Source: Chlorops oryzae (Eukaryota > Arthropoda > Insecta > Diptera > Chloropidae). From it: a DNA stretch of 64,000 nt. The stretch covers positions 61,764,229 to 61,828,228 of the forward strand of contig CM035806.1 of assembly GCA_020466095.1 (NCBI GenBank), in the 5' to 3' direction. Below the pieces are notes generated by a model. It was not told where the DNA came from and did not search any database. It saw only the letters and a program-made list of their open reading frames with translations. Within the stretch, counting starts at the first letter, position 1. Each line of letters starts with the position of its first letter. The position numbers and the translations under genes were made by a program. Positions 1 to 11,456 of this stretch are shown here, piece after piece.

Positions 1-360
1 TTCAACATTATTCAATTCATTATGTTTCTTTTCACTTACCTCTTCTGTCAAATTTTCTTGCAGAAAGAAGGACAATTTTAATGTTTCTGGCGCAAAACCT
101 GGGTTACCATGTTTCTTTTATGTCAAAAAAACGTATTAAAAAATTTACTACTTTTTTATTCAGCTGGAGACTATCAACAGGAATTTTTGGAAAGAAAAAT
201 TTCTGAAGCATTTCTTCAGCTTTTTTTTATATGAAGTTTTGCATTTCTGACAGAGCTGGAGATAGCCCTTAAAATGGGAAACAAAAGGCTCGCTGAATTT
301 CTGAAGATGTTTAACGACGTGATGTAGCAAGACGGTGGGTAACTTTGTCTAATTTATGGG
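1..360. other. Unassigned AT-rich DNA
   Basis: No coding frame, repeat family or terminal inverted repeat is recognised here. The stretch ends where the ATCGAT-rich repeat begins. Confidence 0.4.
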
Positions 361-1035
361 TTTGATAGATCTAGATAGCTGTCGATAGATCGATTGTCGA
401 TAGTTTCGAAAATTAATAGGTCCAATAATTGAAAAGTTCAATAATCGATAGTTTCAATAACCGATTGTCGAAGGGTTCGATCAATTTAATGTTAGATAAC
501 TTCAATATTCCATATATTAAGTAATCGATCATCTAATTATTGATGATTACAATAATCGATAACTCAATCGATAATTAAAAGAATCGACAATTTATATAAT
601 CGATAATTTCAATATTGGGTAATTCAAAAAATCCGCAATTTCGATCAACCATAATTTCATGAACCGATAATTGCAATAATCGATCATTTCAACAGTCGAT
701 CATTTCAATAATAAACAATTTAAATAATCAAAAATTTTTATAATCGATAATTTCAGTTATCGATAATTTAATTAAAAGATTATTTCAATAATCGATAACT
801 TTTATAGCCGATCATTTCAATAATCAATCAGGGTGTTATGGAAGTCAATAGTTGTCAGAATTGGTTTTGAAATCACCATTTGTTTTGTACAGATGGCTTG
901 GAAATCAATTATGGGTTTGAGCAACGATTTATTTATTATATACATACACATATGTATACACATAGATAGTCTTCAAAAGACCATCGATATGTTCGATAGT
1001 TTGAAACCATCGATAGTGTCGATAGTGCTATCGAT
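361..1035. repeat. Degenerate ATCGAT-rich tandem repeat
   Basis: Short units of the form AATAATCGATAATTTC recur over about 450 bp, with many ATCGAT or close variants (for example near 389, 441, 527, 555, 567, 599, 679, 743, 757, 789). A second cluster of ATCGAT and GTCGATAG motifs lies at 985-1035. Spacing is irregular (roughly 10-25 bp), so this is a decayed simple satellite and not a clean array. The motif resembles the DRE core TATCGATA, but composition alone could explain that. It ends immediately before the 5' end of a family A element. Confidence 0.6.
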
Positions 1036-1056
1036 GGTTTCTCCAGCTCTAATTTT

Positions 1057-1918
1057 TATACCCGACACACTCTGTGTCGAGGGTATATTGCGTTTGTGTG
1101 TAACACCCAGAACCAGTCGAGATAGACCATACAAAATATATATAGAAATGATCAGCGTCACCAGGAGATTCGATTTAGACATGTCCGTCCGTCCGTCCGT
1201 CTGTCCGTCTGTTTGTATACAGTTATCTTATCGAAGGAATTGAGCTATCTTGACAAAATTTGGTATGCGTGCTCACGGTAAGTGAGTAATGAGTAAGAAC
1301 AAGTTCGAGAATGGACCCGATCGGACCATTTTTAGGGTTATCTCCAGTACTAGGGTCTGTTACGAAAATCACAAAAACTGCTCTAAACTCGAAGTTTTTC
1401 AACATATTTTGATGAAATTTGATATTTGAACATGTTTCAAGGCAAGTAATACGATTTCCAAAAATTTTAAAAGTGGGCGTGGCAGAAGGGCGTTTTTCGA
1501 AAATTGTCCCCTACACCCGAACTTCAAATGGGACTTGAACGAAAGTTGGCACTTATGCTTCTTTTGTAGCCATAAACATTCTCCCAAAAAATTTCCTAGA
1601 GCGGTCCATTATTTAGGGTACCTCCAGTACTAGGGTCTGTCACAAAAATCTCAAAACTGCCTCAAAATCGGACTTTTTCCAAATATTTCAATGAAACTTA
1701 GGATTTGAGCGTATATCTAAGCCTCCGATTAGAATTCCAAAAAGTTGGAAAAGTGGGCGTGGCAGAGGGGAAGTTTTCATAAAGAAATATAACAAAAGTC
1801 GGTGTATTGGGCCCCCATATGGCCTTAAACACCTCATGATATTAAAAATTATTTGAACACGTGTGTCTGTGTCGGGTATTCTATTGTCAGGCTCGCCTGA
1901 CAATAACACCCTTACTTG
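1057..1918 (+). mobile_element. DINE-1/mini-me-like element, family A, full length
   Basis: The copy opens with TATACCCGACACACTCTG, which folds back on TGTGTCGAGGGTATA, and ends with CTTACTTG before a T run. A perfect hairpin (stem ATTGTCAGGC, loop TC) lies at 1883-1904, 14 nt from the 3' end. A subterminal TGTGTCGGGTATT near the 3' end is the inverse of the 5' ACCCGACACA. A GTCC/GTCT microsatellite lies near 1182-1212. A 3' hairpin, double inverted repeats and a GTCY tract match mini-me/DINE-1, the non-autonomous Helentron-derived elements of flies. There is no coding capacity. The Helentron assignment is inferred from architecture, not from a database match. Confidence 0.75.
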
Positions 1919-4698
1919 TTTTTACTTGCAATTGGAAATATACATATTAGTTTACTGTTAGTTCCGGCTGCCGCAGTTTGTGTTTTGGCGCCAAAACGAG
2001 CTTTTTTTCACTTGGCGATGTGGTTCTCTTTTATTGAATTATATTTGGATTTTTTTTGGAATTCTTACAACAAGAGTGAAATTACTTAATAGCCATTCAG
2101 AGCGTGCAAACATACTCGTATCGAATAATCTAAGTCACTAATAATTAAAAGCTACAAGTGCAGCTTTAACATTTGGTGGACCTTGTGTACATCACAAAAT
2201 TTGTGTTTTAGGGTCAATAGTACCAAGTATATTTAAAACAATTTTAAAAATAAAATATGATTTCCGGGAGAGTATATGAGCTAAACTTCTCTTTATATAG
2301 CGAATCAACAGATTCCTATTTTGTTGCACTTTTGGTCCCATTTTGGTGACTCTTTTCTGCAACGAAAGTTTTTTTTCTAGAAGAACAATAATTAATTAAT
2401 TAATATTGGCCATTATACATAAGTAGAACAAATGTGGGCTTTCTTAGTCAAATTGGCTCTTTTTATGAATTGCCTTTATATTTTTTTTTTTTTTTTTGGA
2501 AACCTGCTATTGTGATTTTCATTAGCGGCTTTTAATTTCGTATTTCAGTTGTAATCTGTTTAAGGTATAAATTTGAAAATGAGATCTTGATTAGTTTAGG
2601 AGATACAAAGCATTGAACATGCGTACCCAGAAACGTTTTGCTTGACAATAATGCGCTTGCTTCGTTCCAGATATGAAGAATTTTCAGAACATGACACTTT
2701 TTTCGTTGTCTGGTTCACGTGAAATGGCCCATATATGTATGTATGTATGTATGTATATGTAATGAAAGAGTTATATATAACAAAATATATACATATATAT
2801 ATATGTATATAATAAAATTTATTGTTTAACTATAGCGTGGGAAAAGCACAAAGTCACTGTAAATGCTGAAGTCGGTAATTTCAGTTTGTAGTATCATCAT
2901 AAATAGGTATTTTCTGGAAATTTCTTGTTACTATCGTAGACTGAATGTCTGCATTGGCATGCGAATCCATATTTTCTTTACTAACAATTAAGACCACATA
3001 ATGCTAACTCAAATTGCTCATAATAACAGCAAAGAAAATATAACAATGCATATGTATCTATATACAAAGTCCAGACCGATCATAAATTCACATTAAACAT
3101 TTAAGGCAAACACTGTGGAGTTTGGAATTATTTGCGAAATTTGTCGAGTTGATCATTTGACTTGATCCAAGAGCTTTTATAAAACTGACGAAATTCCAAA
3201 AGAATTCGTTTTTTGTTGCCTCGATAGCTTATCAATGGGCAAATTATCTTTAAAAAAAAAAAACAATTATTGTCCACTCTCAAAAAATGAACTTGAAATC
3301 GTTTGGACTTTCACCGCATGGGGAGCTCTGCAATGAATTTTATCTTGACATGGAAGCAATGTATGAGCAAATGAAATTCTTTGAATAAATTTTCATTCAA
3401 AAAAAGGGACTTGCCCTATAAACACTGAGCTCAACTAACAAATTCTAATCAATAATTCTTTATGAATTGCGCGCCCAAGATATTCGAAAATCTTCTTTTG
3501 TCCACAAGTTTTATAAAAGATCCTTTGATGTCAATACCCAACTTAGAGAGCTAATAGATCAACGAATAGATAGAGATCTTTTCGTTAGCATATGCCTGGC
3601 ATTAACCTTTTCCAATTATACTTTCTTTCGGTCCAAAGAAAAGCTACTTAACATATGGTTGAGTTCGAGAAGAACTAAAATCGAAATGAATTTAGCAGCA
3701 ATTCTGATGGCCAATGTCCATCAGGATGTCAGTAACTAACAACGAACGCGAGTGTATTTATTTAAGCTAAATTAATTCTGACGCGTTGGCCAACTCGACA
3801 ACGTTAATTCCAATTAAATTGACGGCCACAACGACCACCGTGTCGATATCGATAATCAAAAGGCTTGGCATAATTGTTTGTCTGGTAGCCGAAGTGATCT
3901 CAATTGATCGTGTGACGACAGCCTAGTGTTGCTTAGTGATCGAAATGATCGTGATTAATAACGAACATAAAAGCAGGAAAGCGATTAATTATTACTTAGG
4001 TATTAATTAATTTTACTGCTTAGGAAATGTGACGCGATTTCTTCAGTACGAATGATCGTGCTTATAGAATGATGAAGCTCCCAACTTAGTTCACCAAATA
4101 AGATCGAATCGTAAAAATTACAGAACGATAAAAGTTCGCGATGTTAACTGTTCCATAAGGAGACATGCTTGAGTATTTAATAAAAAATAAAGAAAAGTAA
4201 AAAAAAATTAAAAAAAAAAACAAACAACAGATTAGGCCAAAACAGATATGCTAGCATTTCCCCGAAAGCCGCAAAGTTCAAAAGAATACAATCAGCGTTC
4301 CACTAAGTTAAATTCACCTAAGCACTCATTGAAGTTTCAGCAATCTGCATTCTGAGCTTCGAAGGAAGTGAATTTATATTCAACCAGTTTCATTCTCTCT
4401 CGGATGCATTCTCTGACTATGTCTGGCGCACTCGATTTGTCAGCTTGTAATGCCGCCATAATGAACAACAACAACACTGGCATACAACTTATGCAGCGTT
4501 GATTTTTTGTGTTTCGCGGAGGCGATTGTCGTTGTCACGATCGCCACGATCCAATTGCGATCCAATTTAACTGATAAACGGACCATTTAATTTCGACTAA
4601 GGAGAACACCACCGTTGCCACCTTTTCGTTGAAAAATCGAGTTTAAAATATTGAAATTCAAATAAGAAATCAATGGCAAGGCAGCTCCGGCCCCATTA
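1919..4698. other. Unassigned intergenic DNA with simple repeats
   Basis: Contains an ATGT microsatellite (2731-2760), a TA-rich tract (2775-2815), a T run near 2485 and scattered A runs. Between 3770 and 4030 there are several TTAATT and ATTAATTAATT motifs (homeodomain-core-like), but the AT bias makes this weak. No gene is supported; the longest open frame (3467-3739, 90 codons) lacks any recognisable domain. Confidence 0.4.
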
Positions 4699-4809
4699 GA
4701 TGTCAACACCAGCGCCAGTTATGTCGTCGCGAACACCAGCCACCAATATCAACACCAGTTCCAACACAAGCACCAACGCCAACATTATGATGCCATCATC
4801 CGTAGCATA
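4699..4809 (+). CDS. Possible 36-codon small ORF, Thr/Ser/Asn-rich
   Basis: An ATG at 4699 opens 36 codons ending in TAA at 4807-4809. Composition is Thr, Ser, Asn, Ala and Pro with no stop. The surrounding 4.4-5.2 kb is noticeably less AT-rich than its flanks and contains short CAACA-type runs, as seen in fly UTRs and exons. No domain, signal peptide or splice context is clear. It may be a chance ORF, an uORF or part of an unrecognised exon. Confidence 0.15.
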
Positions 4810-5920
4810 AGAGACGATCGCCTTGCGGCGTGCAACATTTTGATCAAGCGTGGCGGCAGTAAGTTAGCTGGACATTCCCGGTATCGCCACAGTGGCAATG
4901 TCACCTGGGAAGTTGTCTTGCGTTTATTTTGTCGCTTTTATTCTCCACGCGTCGTTTGGTGATGATAGCCACTAAGCGTGTGTAAGCTACCATCGATTGT
5001 TACCTCTTCAGTGCTTCATGGGTGGCCCACATTTCTTTCTTCGTTCTACGTTCATCTGTCGCTATCCAGACGCTCAAGTTTATACTGCTTTAAGGCTCCA
5101 CCGGTGATCTAAGGCGGCAAACGTTCTGTTTCTTCTTTCTTCATTTAGCAATTTTTCACAGTGCTCCGTTTCCCTCGTACTAACGGAAAAGGTTCAAGCC
5201 ATTTCAAAAATAAGAAGAAAACAATTTCACGACAAAATTAGAAAAACGCCCCTCACTAAACTAACTGGCTTGCAAGTGTGTGCAAGTGGAGTGCTTTCAT
5301 CGTGGCATTTGGGCTTCACATTTTTGTGTCTTTGAGTCTATGTATATTCGACTTGACAGGCTTAAAGATTGTTAACATTCAATGGAGGCGCTTCCCTAAT
5401 ATGGTAAGAATTTAAATTGCCGGCATTCCAACTGCGAAAATACGCTCAAAGCAATGTGAAAAGAGTTTTTTAAAAATGCCATCGAAGTAAACGACTTGAA
5501 AAACATTAAAAAAAAAAAAATCCCCCATACGTAAGCCATCTCTGGCAAGATCTCAATTTTCTTCATTTCTTTTGAATAATGTCAAATAAAATCAAAAGCG
5601 CTTAGTTTTAGCATGTTCTCAAGACAAATGTGAAGCAAGTGCTGCGGCTACCTGAAGCAACATCGAGATTTACCCGTGTCACGACAGCAATCTTGCTTCG
5701 CTTGTACATTTCTATTGGGGGCATTGTATCGTTGAAGTGAATTTTTGTTCGGAACTGTTTTAGAATTCATCTGCAAAATACTTATTTATTTATTTATTTT
5801 TTAAATTTAAATCAGCGAAAGTAACTTTAATGAGGCAGATACATAGAAAATATCCAAATAGTAACAATGATTATTCTCTGACTTTTGTCTTTCCGTCCAA
5901 GGATATATAATATATGTATA
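4810..5920. other. Unassigned intergenic DNA
   Basis: Mixed composition with A runs near 5510 and a TTTA tract near 5780-5800. No gene or known repeat is recognised. It ends at the TA target of element D1. Confidence 0.35.
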
Positions 5921-6248
5921 TACCGAGAGAAAAAGGTAGTTATATTAACTAAAAAATCAGGTTAAAATAATCGAGTTCACCGTTAATTGTTAGCTTATGT
6001 GTAGTAGCGGACCGCTACTAGCGGTCAATTCAACAGTACAAACACAGTCAATAAGGATATAACTACCTGATGGTTGATATAACTGTCTCGCGGTTAGATC
6101 AACTGTCACCAGCGACTGGGAAAAAAAATTTATTTTTTGCTTTGACTTTCTTTTATTAATATTTTTTTAAAATTAAATTATAATATTTTTTCTTTATTTA
6201 TTTGTTTCTATTTAAATCTTTTTCTGTTTCATCTCCTTAAATTTTCTC

Positions 6249-6321
6249 GCCTCGTCCGAGCCTTGAACCGCTGACCTCCACTTCGCTGGGCGAACGTCTT
6301 AACCATTACGCTAAACGAACG
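6249..6321 (-). other. tRNA-like module in element D1 (outer)
   Basis: Read on the minus strand, an A-box-like TAGCGTAATGGTT is followed about 45 nt later by a B-box-like GCGGTTCAAGGCT. The acceptor and T stems do not pair properly, so this is a tRNA-derived remnant and not a functional gene. The same module recurs at 11054-11133 in copy 2. Confidence 0.5.
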
Positions 6322-6555
6322 AATTTAGCTTGTTGGTCAAAATGCTCACTTGAGTTTATGGTTGCTCAAGTTTTGGGGAACGTCCTTAAGGAATTGTTTC
6401 ACTCCCAAAATTTTTTGCTTGAAAATGAACCATTAAAAAAAAAAATTTAATAAATTTAAACCTTAAAAATTTAGGAGAACATTTTTGTCTTCCAAAATAA
6501 CTACACTCAGAACAAAAAAAAAACTGTAATTAAAACAAAAATGCAGAAAAATTCC

Positions 6556-6633
6556 CGCCGCCAGCAAGGATAGAACCCCGAAGCTCACGACTGTCGAGTC
6601 ACAGCTTAAAGCACTGAGCTATCGAAACCTCCG
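6556..6633 (-). other. tRNA-like module in element D1 (inner)
   Basis: On the minus strand, GATAGCTCAGTGC (A-box-like) precedes GGGGTTCTATCC (B-box-like) by about 45 nt, the spacing of a tRNA gene. Stem pairing is poor. The same module is at 10743-10818 in copy 2. Confidence 0.5.
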
Positions 6634-6826
6634 GATACGGTTGATCAGAATGCGAACTTATACGTCTAAGTGAACGAAAGCGAATTTGAACATAAAAAGT
6701 AACTGTTTTTCAACTGTTCATTTGACTACCTTTTTCAGTGCATTTAACGCGGAATACAGTTTATTTGACCACTCTTACTTTAACTGTTCTAAATAGTTGA
6801 TTTAACTGTTGTTATTTCTCTCGGTG

Positions 6827-7530
6827 CATAAATGTCATATTTCTGAGTTAATGAAGAGGAAATATTCGGTGTATCATCCCTCACATTGTGTGAAAATTTC
6901 ATATCAATACACAGAGCGAAATATGTCACTTAAAAATAAGAAGATTTCCGTCTTAATCAGTTTGTTGACTTAGGAGAGAGAGAGAGAGAGGAGTCAAAAT
7001 TGAAGAAATATTTACTAGAAAATCTTTTTAATTTCACCTTAAATTTATTGAAAAGCAAATCGGCTAAAAATTAAAAGAAAATTTCTTATTCGCTCTTGTT
7101 GTTGCGTAAAAGTGTTATTTTTACGTCATTAAACGAGCAAAGAAAATTCAAATAAGAAGGAAAACTTCTTGTTTGTAACGGATTTCCACCGTATTATTAT
7201 TAAGATGCTAAACTTTTAATTTTTGGAAATTTCATCTTAATTCTATAGAAAAGGAAATCCTACTAAAATTTAGACGGACCTCTTCTTGGATGGAAACTAT
7301 AGAGAAATCTTCTAAGCTTCGTTCTAGTTTATAGGGTAATTGATGTGGTCTTTTCGCTCTGCTTACTTAGTATTTTCTATGTATGGGAAGAGAATATTGT
7401 CTACTATTTTTTCACCAAAATGTAGTGAATTGAAAACTTTCATCGCGTTTTTCTCAAAATCGATTTTTTTGAGATATGAAATCCTTGAAGTAAATGAGCG
7501 ATATGTATGTATGTAGCTAACTGTTTATCT
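6827..7530. other. Unassigned intergenic DNA with (GA)n
   Basis: Holds a short (GA)n run at 6974-6991. Nothing else is recognisable before the family A 3' tip. Confidence 0.35.
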
Positions 7531-7580
7531 ATGTTGGGTATTGTATGGTCAGGCTCGCCTGACTATAATAGCCGTACTTG
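7531..7580 (+). mobile_element. Solo 3' terminus of family A
   Basis: ATGTTGGGTATTGTATGG is followed by the TCAGGCTCGCCTGA hairpin core and GCCGTACTTG before a T run. This is the family A 3' end without recognisable body sequence, a strongly truncated or internally eroded copy. Confidence 0.6.
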
Positions 7581-9039
7581 TTTTCGATTGCACTTGTACA
7601 CAAAAAATTGGAACCGTTCAAATGCAATTTTTTTGAAAATAATTGGGGGTCGCAAATCACTATAATGGCATCCACTTATAATCCCAAAAGTAACTCTTCA
7701 GAGACATATACAGGGTGTTCCGCACTATCGTGCTTTTCATTATAAGGTTGGCCATTGTGAACAAAAAATCATATGAGAATGGGGAGAGGGCTCTAAAATG
7801 CAACCCTGAGGCGAAATAAAGAAATTTGCAGTAGTTTCAGAAAACTTACTGCAGAAGCGGACAAAAAATGAGAAGAATTTTTGCTAATAAGATCTTGTTC
7901 ATACCAAAATGTCGTCCAAAGTCAAAAACTTTAAGGAAAATTTCAAAGTTTTGACTTCGATGGCACAAAAAAAAATCCCTCGAAATCCAAATAAGTACCT
8001 ACATAGAAGAAAATGGCATACGCCTATACAGGCCCGACAATTGGCTGTCAAACTGCATAAAAGTTTTTTTCTGAAACTACCCAAAAAAAGGCATTTCAGC
8101 GATTGCCAAGTAAAGCTTCCAAATATCTGAAGCTTATGTTCTTTTCGATAAAAACAAAAAGGGTTGATATCAAATTTAACGTGCTCCGCGACGAAGCTAG
8201 AATGGGAGCCCAAGCACTTGCTTCGCTATGCCATGAGAACGTGACATTTGAGTATGAACATACATCTTCCTGTTTCGCTCAAAGAATCAAATTCTTTCCT
8301 ACAGATATCCTCTTTGTGGTTAAATATTCAACATGACAAGCATTCGATCGGTCTCTTATACCCGAAATCCGGAACACGCCTGTGGTCAAAGTAAATATAA
8401 GTGTACCAATGAAAAGGAAATTATTTTTCGACAAAGCCTTCTGTTTTGATGGAGAGGGTGAAAGAGGAAGTATTGCAGAAAGGCGAGGAGGAACACGCAC
8501 AAGAAGCAGATGTTCATATTTTTGCGGTGGCATTCAAAGCAAACTCTCAAAAAAAAAAAAAAATTTCTCATACAATGTAGAAAGTGTGACCGGAAGGTGA
8601 AATTTGAAGAGAATAGGCGTACCCAAAGAAATTTGGCAGCATAATATGAGAATTTGGGAAAAGTTTTGCACTCGACCTTAATAAAATTAAATAACGAAAA
8701 GAACGACATAGAAAATTTTTGGGGTTCACCAACAGACATACATATGCACTTCGCTTTTATACGTGCATAATTGAAATTAATTTATTTTCTCGTTACACCT
8801 ATAGCGTCAGAATCAAGAATGGGAGAAGAACCTCGAATTTCCATTTGAAATGTGAGACCATTTATCGGGTTTATTTAATTCTAAGAATAAGGAAGGTAAC
8901 TGTGATTTTTTGTAGTTTTAAACCAATCGGTCCTAAGCTTCCATCAATAATTCAAGAGCAAAGCTAAGAAAATGCAAACTTTTTATTCTTGTGTGTTTTT
9001 GGAGTTGCCTTGAAAACCTCGATCAATCTCGAAGATTCG
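7581..9039. other. Unassigned DNA, no supported gene
   Basis: Several overlapping open frames of 70-117 codons occur on both strands around 7900-8740, but none shows a domain, and their overlap in opposing frames argues against coding. A CAGGGTGTTCCGC motif at about 7711 could be a transposon end, but no matching right end was seen. Confidence 0.35.
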
Positions 9040-9265
9040 TTGTGCAATGAAGTTTGGCATTCTCGTTTGTCTATATCCAATTAAAAAATAATCCAATAAT
9101 GGTCTGAATTGGTCGGACCTAAGGGGTATCTCCCATCGACTCTTAGTTATAGCTTTGTATGTGAACTACCGATAAAAGTCAACTGATTTAATCCAAACTC
9201 AGTCAGAATGTTGAATATGACAAAATATTGACGGGTGCCAAATCAGTCAGACCCTAGGGATAGTT
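9040..9265 (+). repeat. Dispersed repeat family C, copy 1
   Basis: Shares an ordered set of blocks with 59680-59945: a TTGGCA block, ATTGGTCGGACC, GGTACCTCCCAT-like, TTATAGCTTTGTA, ACTCAGTCAGAATG and GTCAGACCC. Order and spacing are the same. The blocks resemble internal parts of family A (which has GGTACCTCCAGTACTAGG), so C may be the body of a related Helentron-like element. Confidence 0.55.
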
Positions 9266-9710
9266 CCCTATAAATCATCGCATTTTTCATTGAAATTTTA
9301 TCAGACAAATGATAAGATTGTTGGATGGCCACAAAAAGGCGCAGAATTTTATTAATGAAATTTAAAGAAGAGATTCTTAGCTTAAATTTTTAGCAGTCAG
9401 ACGATGTAGCGCGATACTTTTTTTCTCTAATGAATGTTGCAATTCCGTCATTTCTTAAACCTTTTTTGTTTCGCTCATATCTACTTTGCCACTTAAGTTA
9501 GCCAGGCTGTTAAGCATTTTTATTAAAAATAAAATGCTACACAGAGAAAACGATACCACATAAAATGGAAGAAAAACAATAAGATTTCTCTATGGTTTTT
9601 ATCCAAGAAGATTGTCTTATTGAAACCATAGAGAAAAACTTTTTGTTTATTTTAACGAAAAGTTGAACGAAAAGTCTAGAAGATAACTTATCATTTTGAT
9701 ATGAATTCTT

Positions 9711-9740
9711 CGGCGGGTTCGATCCCTGCTCCAGCGAGCG
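9711..9740 (+). other. tRNA 3'-half-like fragment in element F
   Basis: GGCGGGTTCGATCCCTGC is a perfect B-box consensus (GGTTCGANNCC) and looks like a T arm plus the start of an acceptor strand. No A box is recognisable upstream. Confidence 0.45.
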
Positions 9741-10019
9741 TCATTTTTTTTTTTTTTTTGAAAAGTAGATAATTTAACATTTACATTATTTGAAAAACTG
9801 AGAAATATGTAAAAGATTTTACCAAAGTTTTTATGCTTAAAAAATTTAAAGAAATGATTCTATAGGAATTCCTTGAACGAGCTTATGCGTGACGTTTCGG
9901 AAGGCCCGACGAAAGCAACTTGTTTTTATTGGTTCGTGTCCAACTTACTTTCTGGTCCCCGTATTTTTCCCCTCGAAATTTACTTGCCTCCTCCATTTTT
10001 ACACAACTTCTTTGGCCTG

Positions 10020-10090
10020 CGGCGGGGTTCGAACTCGGACCTTCCAGATTACAAGTCTAGCACACTTCAACTACGCCATCGCGAGATATG
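10020..10090 (-). other. tRNA-like module in element F, Thr(TGT)-like anticodon arm
   Basis: On the minus strand, GATGGCGTAGTTGAAG is followed by a 5-bp anticodon stem (CTAGA/TCTGG), a 7-nt loop CTTGTAA with TGT in the anticodon position, a short variable region and a B box GAGTTCGAACCCC. The T stem has mismatches and the acceptor stem is not convincing. It is best read as a tRNA-derived pseudogene module carried by the element. Confidence 0.5.
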
Positions 10091-10742
10091 ATTTGAGCTT
10101 GCTAGATTGATTATATCAATGCAAGTGCAAAAAAAACTGGTCTGTTTTTTTTTTTGAACTATGGAATGAATACGGAATTCATACACTTTTTTAAATCAAT
10201 AAGTCTTGCTTTTTATATTAAAAAGGCTTCTTCTTAAAGCGATAAGTATATTTTATCAAAAGGTCACTTTTATAAGAATGTCACATAGTTTGATTGATAT
10301 GCTCACCTTATTATTTGAATAACATATCAAGAAGTTTTCCATATTCTTCAACAGAAATAATAAGATATTCACATTAAATATATGAGGAGATTTCTCTATA
10401 AAATCGCTCAATAAGGGGATCTTATTGATTTTATGTGGTCATATTTTTCTGTGTGTATATTTAAGTAAAAACATCATTCGAACTGCACCAACAAAACTTC
10501 CGTCCATATCCACGGTGCTAAATTAGATGCAAATTTTCAAGTCTTCTACACCGAGAGAAATAACAACAGTTAAATCAACTACTTAGAACAGTTAAAGTAA
10601 GAGTGGTCAAATAAACTGTATTCCGCGTTAAATGCACTGAAAAAGGCAGTCAAATGAACAGTTGAAAAACAGTTACTTTTTATGTTCAAATTCGCTTTCG
10701 TTCACTTAGACGTATAAGTTCGCATTCTGATCAACCGTATCC

Positions 10743-10818
10743 GGAGGTTTCGATAGCTCAGTGCTTTAAGCTGTGACTCGACAGTCGTGAGCTTCGGGGT
10801 TCTATCCTTGCTGGCGGC
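10743..10818 (+). other. tRNA-like module in element D2 (first)
   Basis: A-box-like GATAGCTCAGTGC and B-box-like GGGGTTCTATCC are about 45 nt apart. It is the counterpart of 6556-6633. Both promoter boxes are the same in the two copies, so they have survived in both. Confidence 0.5.
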
Positions 10819-11053
10819 GGAAATTTTTCTGGATTTTTTGTTTTAATTACAGTTTTTTTTTTATGTTCAGAGTGTAGTTGTTTTGGAAGACAAAAATTTT
10901 CTCCTAAATTTTTAAGGTTTAAATTTATTAAATTTTTCTTTTAATGGTTCATTTTCAAGCAAAAAATTTTGGGAGTGAAACAATTCCTTAAGGACGTTCC
11001 CCAAAGCTTGAGCAACCATAAGCTCAAGTGAGCATTTTGACCAACAAATTAAA

Positions 11054-11133
11054 TTCGTTCGTTTAGCGTAATGGTTAAGACGTTCGCCCAGCGAAGTGTG
11101 GAGGTCAGCGGTTCAAGGCTCGGCCGATGCGAG
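11054..11133 (+). other. tRNA-like module in element D2 (second)
   Basis: A-box-like TAGCGTAATGGTT and B-box-like GCGGTTCAAGGCT. It is the counterpart of 6249-6321. Canonical cloverleaf pairing is not satisfied. Confidence 0.5.
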
Positions 11134-11456
11134 AAAATTTAAAGAGATGAAAGAGAAAAAGATTTAAATAGAAACAAATAAATAAAAAAAAAATATATAT
11201 TAATTTAATAAAAAAAAAATTATTATAAAAGAAGATAAAAAAAAGTCAAAGCAAAAAATAATTTTTTTTTCCCAGTCGCTGGTGACAGTTGATCTAACCG
11301 CGAGACAGTTATATCAACCTTCAGGTAGTTATATCCTTATTCACTGTGTTTGTACTGTTGAATTGACCGCTACTGTACATAAGTCAACAATTAACGGTGA
11401 GCTCGGTTATTTTAACCTGATTTTTCAGTTAATAAAACTACCTTTTTCTCTCGGTG

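Larger units (their letters stand above)
5921..6826 (-). mobile_element. TIR element family D, copy 1 (inverted relative to copy 2)
   Basis: The copy is 906 bp, with ends (C/T)ACCGAGAGAAA and TTTCTCTCGGTG, flanked by TA on the left and CA (a likely decayed TA) on the right. It is the reverse complement of copy 2 at 10549-11456. Subterminal short repeats of the AACTGT/TTGATATAACTG type surround an AT-rich centre. Two tRNA-like modules on the minus strand lie at about 6249-6321 and 6556-6633. No transposase is present, so it is non-autonomous. TA target use suggests the Tc1/mariner/IS630 group, but the TIR is not one I recognise. Confidence 0.7.
9540..10455. mobile_element. TIR element family F with tRNA-like modules
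   Basis: The element is about 916 bp and flanked by TA on both sides. The left end, CACAGAGAAAACGATACC then ACATAAAAT, pairs with the right end, which reads CACACAGAAAAATATGACC then ACATAAAAT on the other strand. A forward B-box-bearing fragment lies at 9711-9740 and a nearly complete reverse tRNA-like module at 10020-10090, with an AT-rich centre between. No transposase ORF is present. Size, TA target and layout match family D, although the sequence is different. Confidence 0.7.
10549..11456 (+). mobile_element. TIR element family D, copy 2
   Basis: The copy is 908 bp. TA|CACCGAGAGAAATAAC at the left and TTTTTCTCTCGGTG|TA at the right give a clean TA duplication. It is the reverse complement of copy 1 (5921-6826), so the pair forms a ~907-bp inverted repeat with about 3.7 kb between. 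tRNA-like modules on the plus strand lie at 10743-10818 and 11054-11133. No transposase is present. Confidence 0.75.

Noticed and set aside
7899..8739. Protein-coding gene in the cluster of overlapping frames of 72-117 codons
   Set aside because: Frames overlap on both strands, show no domain or splice signals, and depend on A/T-rich low-complexity text.
10020..10090. Functional tRNA-Thr gene
   Set aside because: The T stem has mismatches, the acceptor stem is not convincing, and the module lies within a transposable element with similarly degraded modules in related elements.
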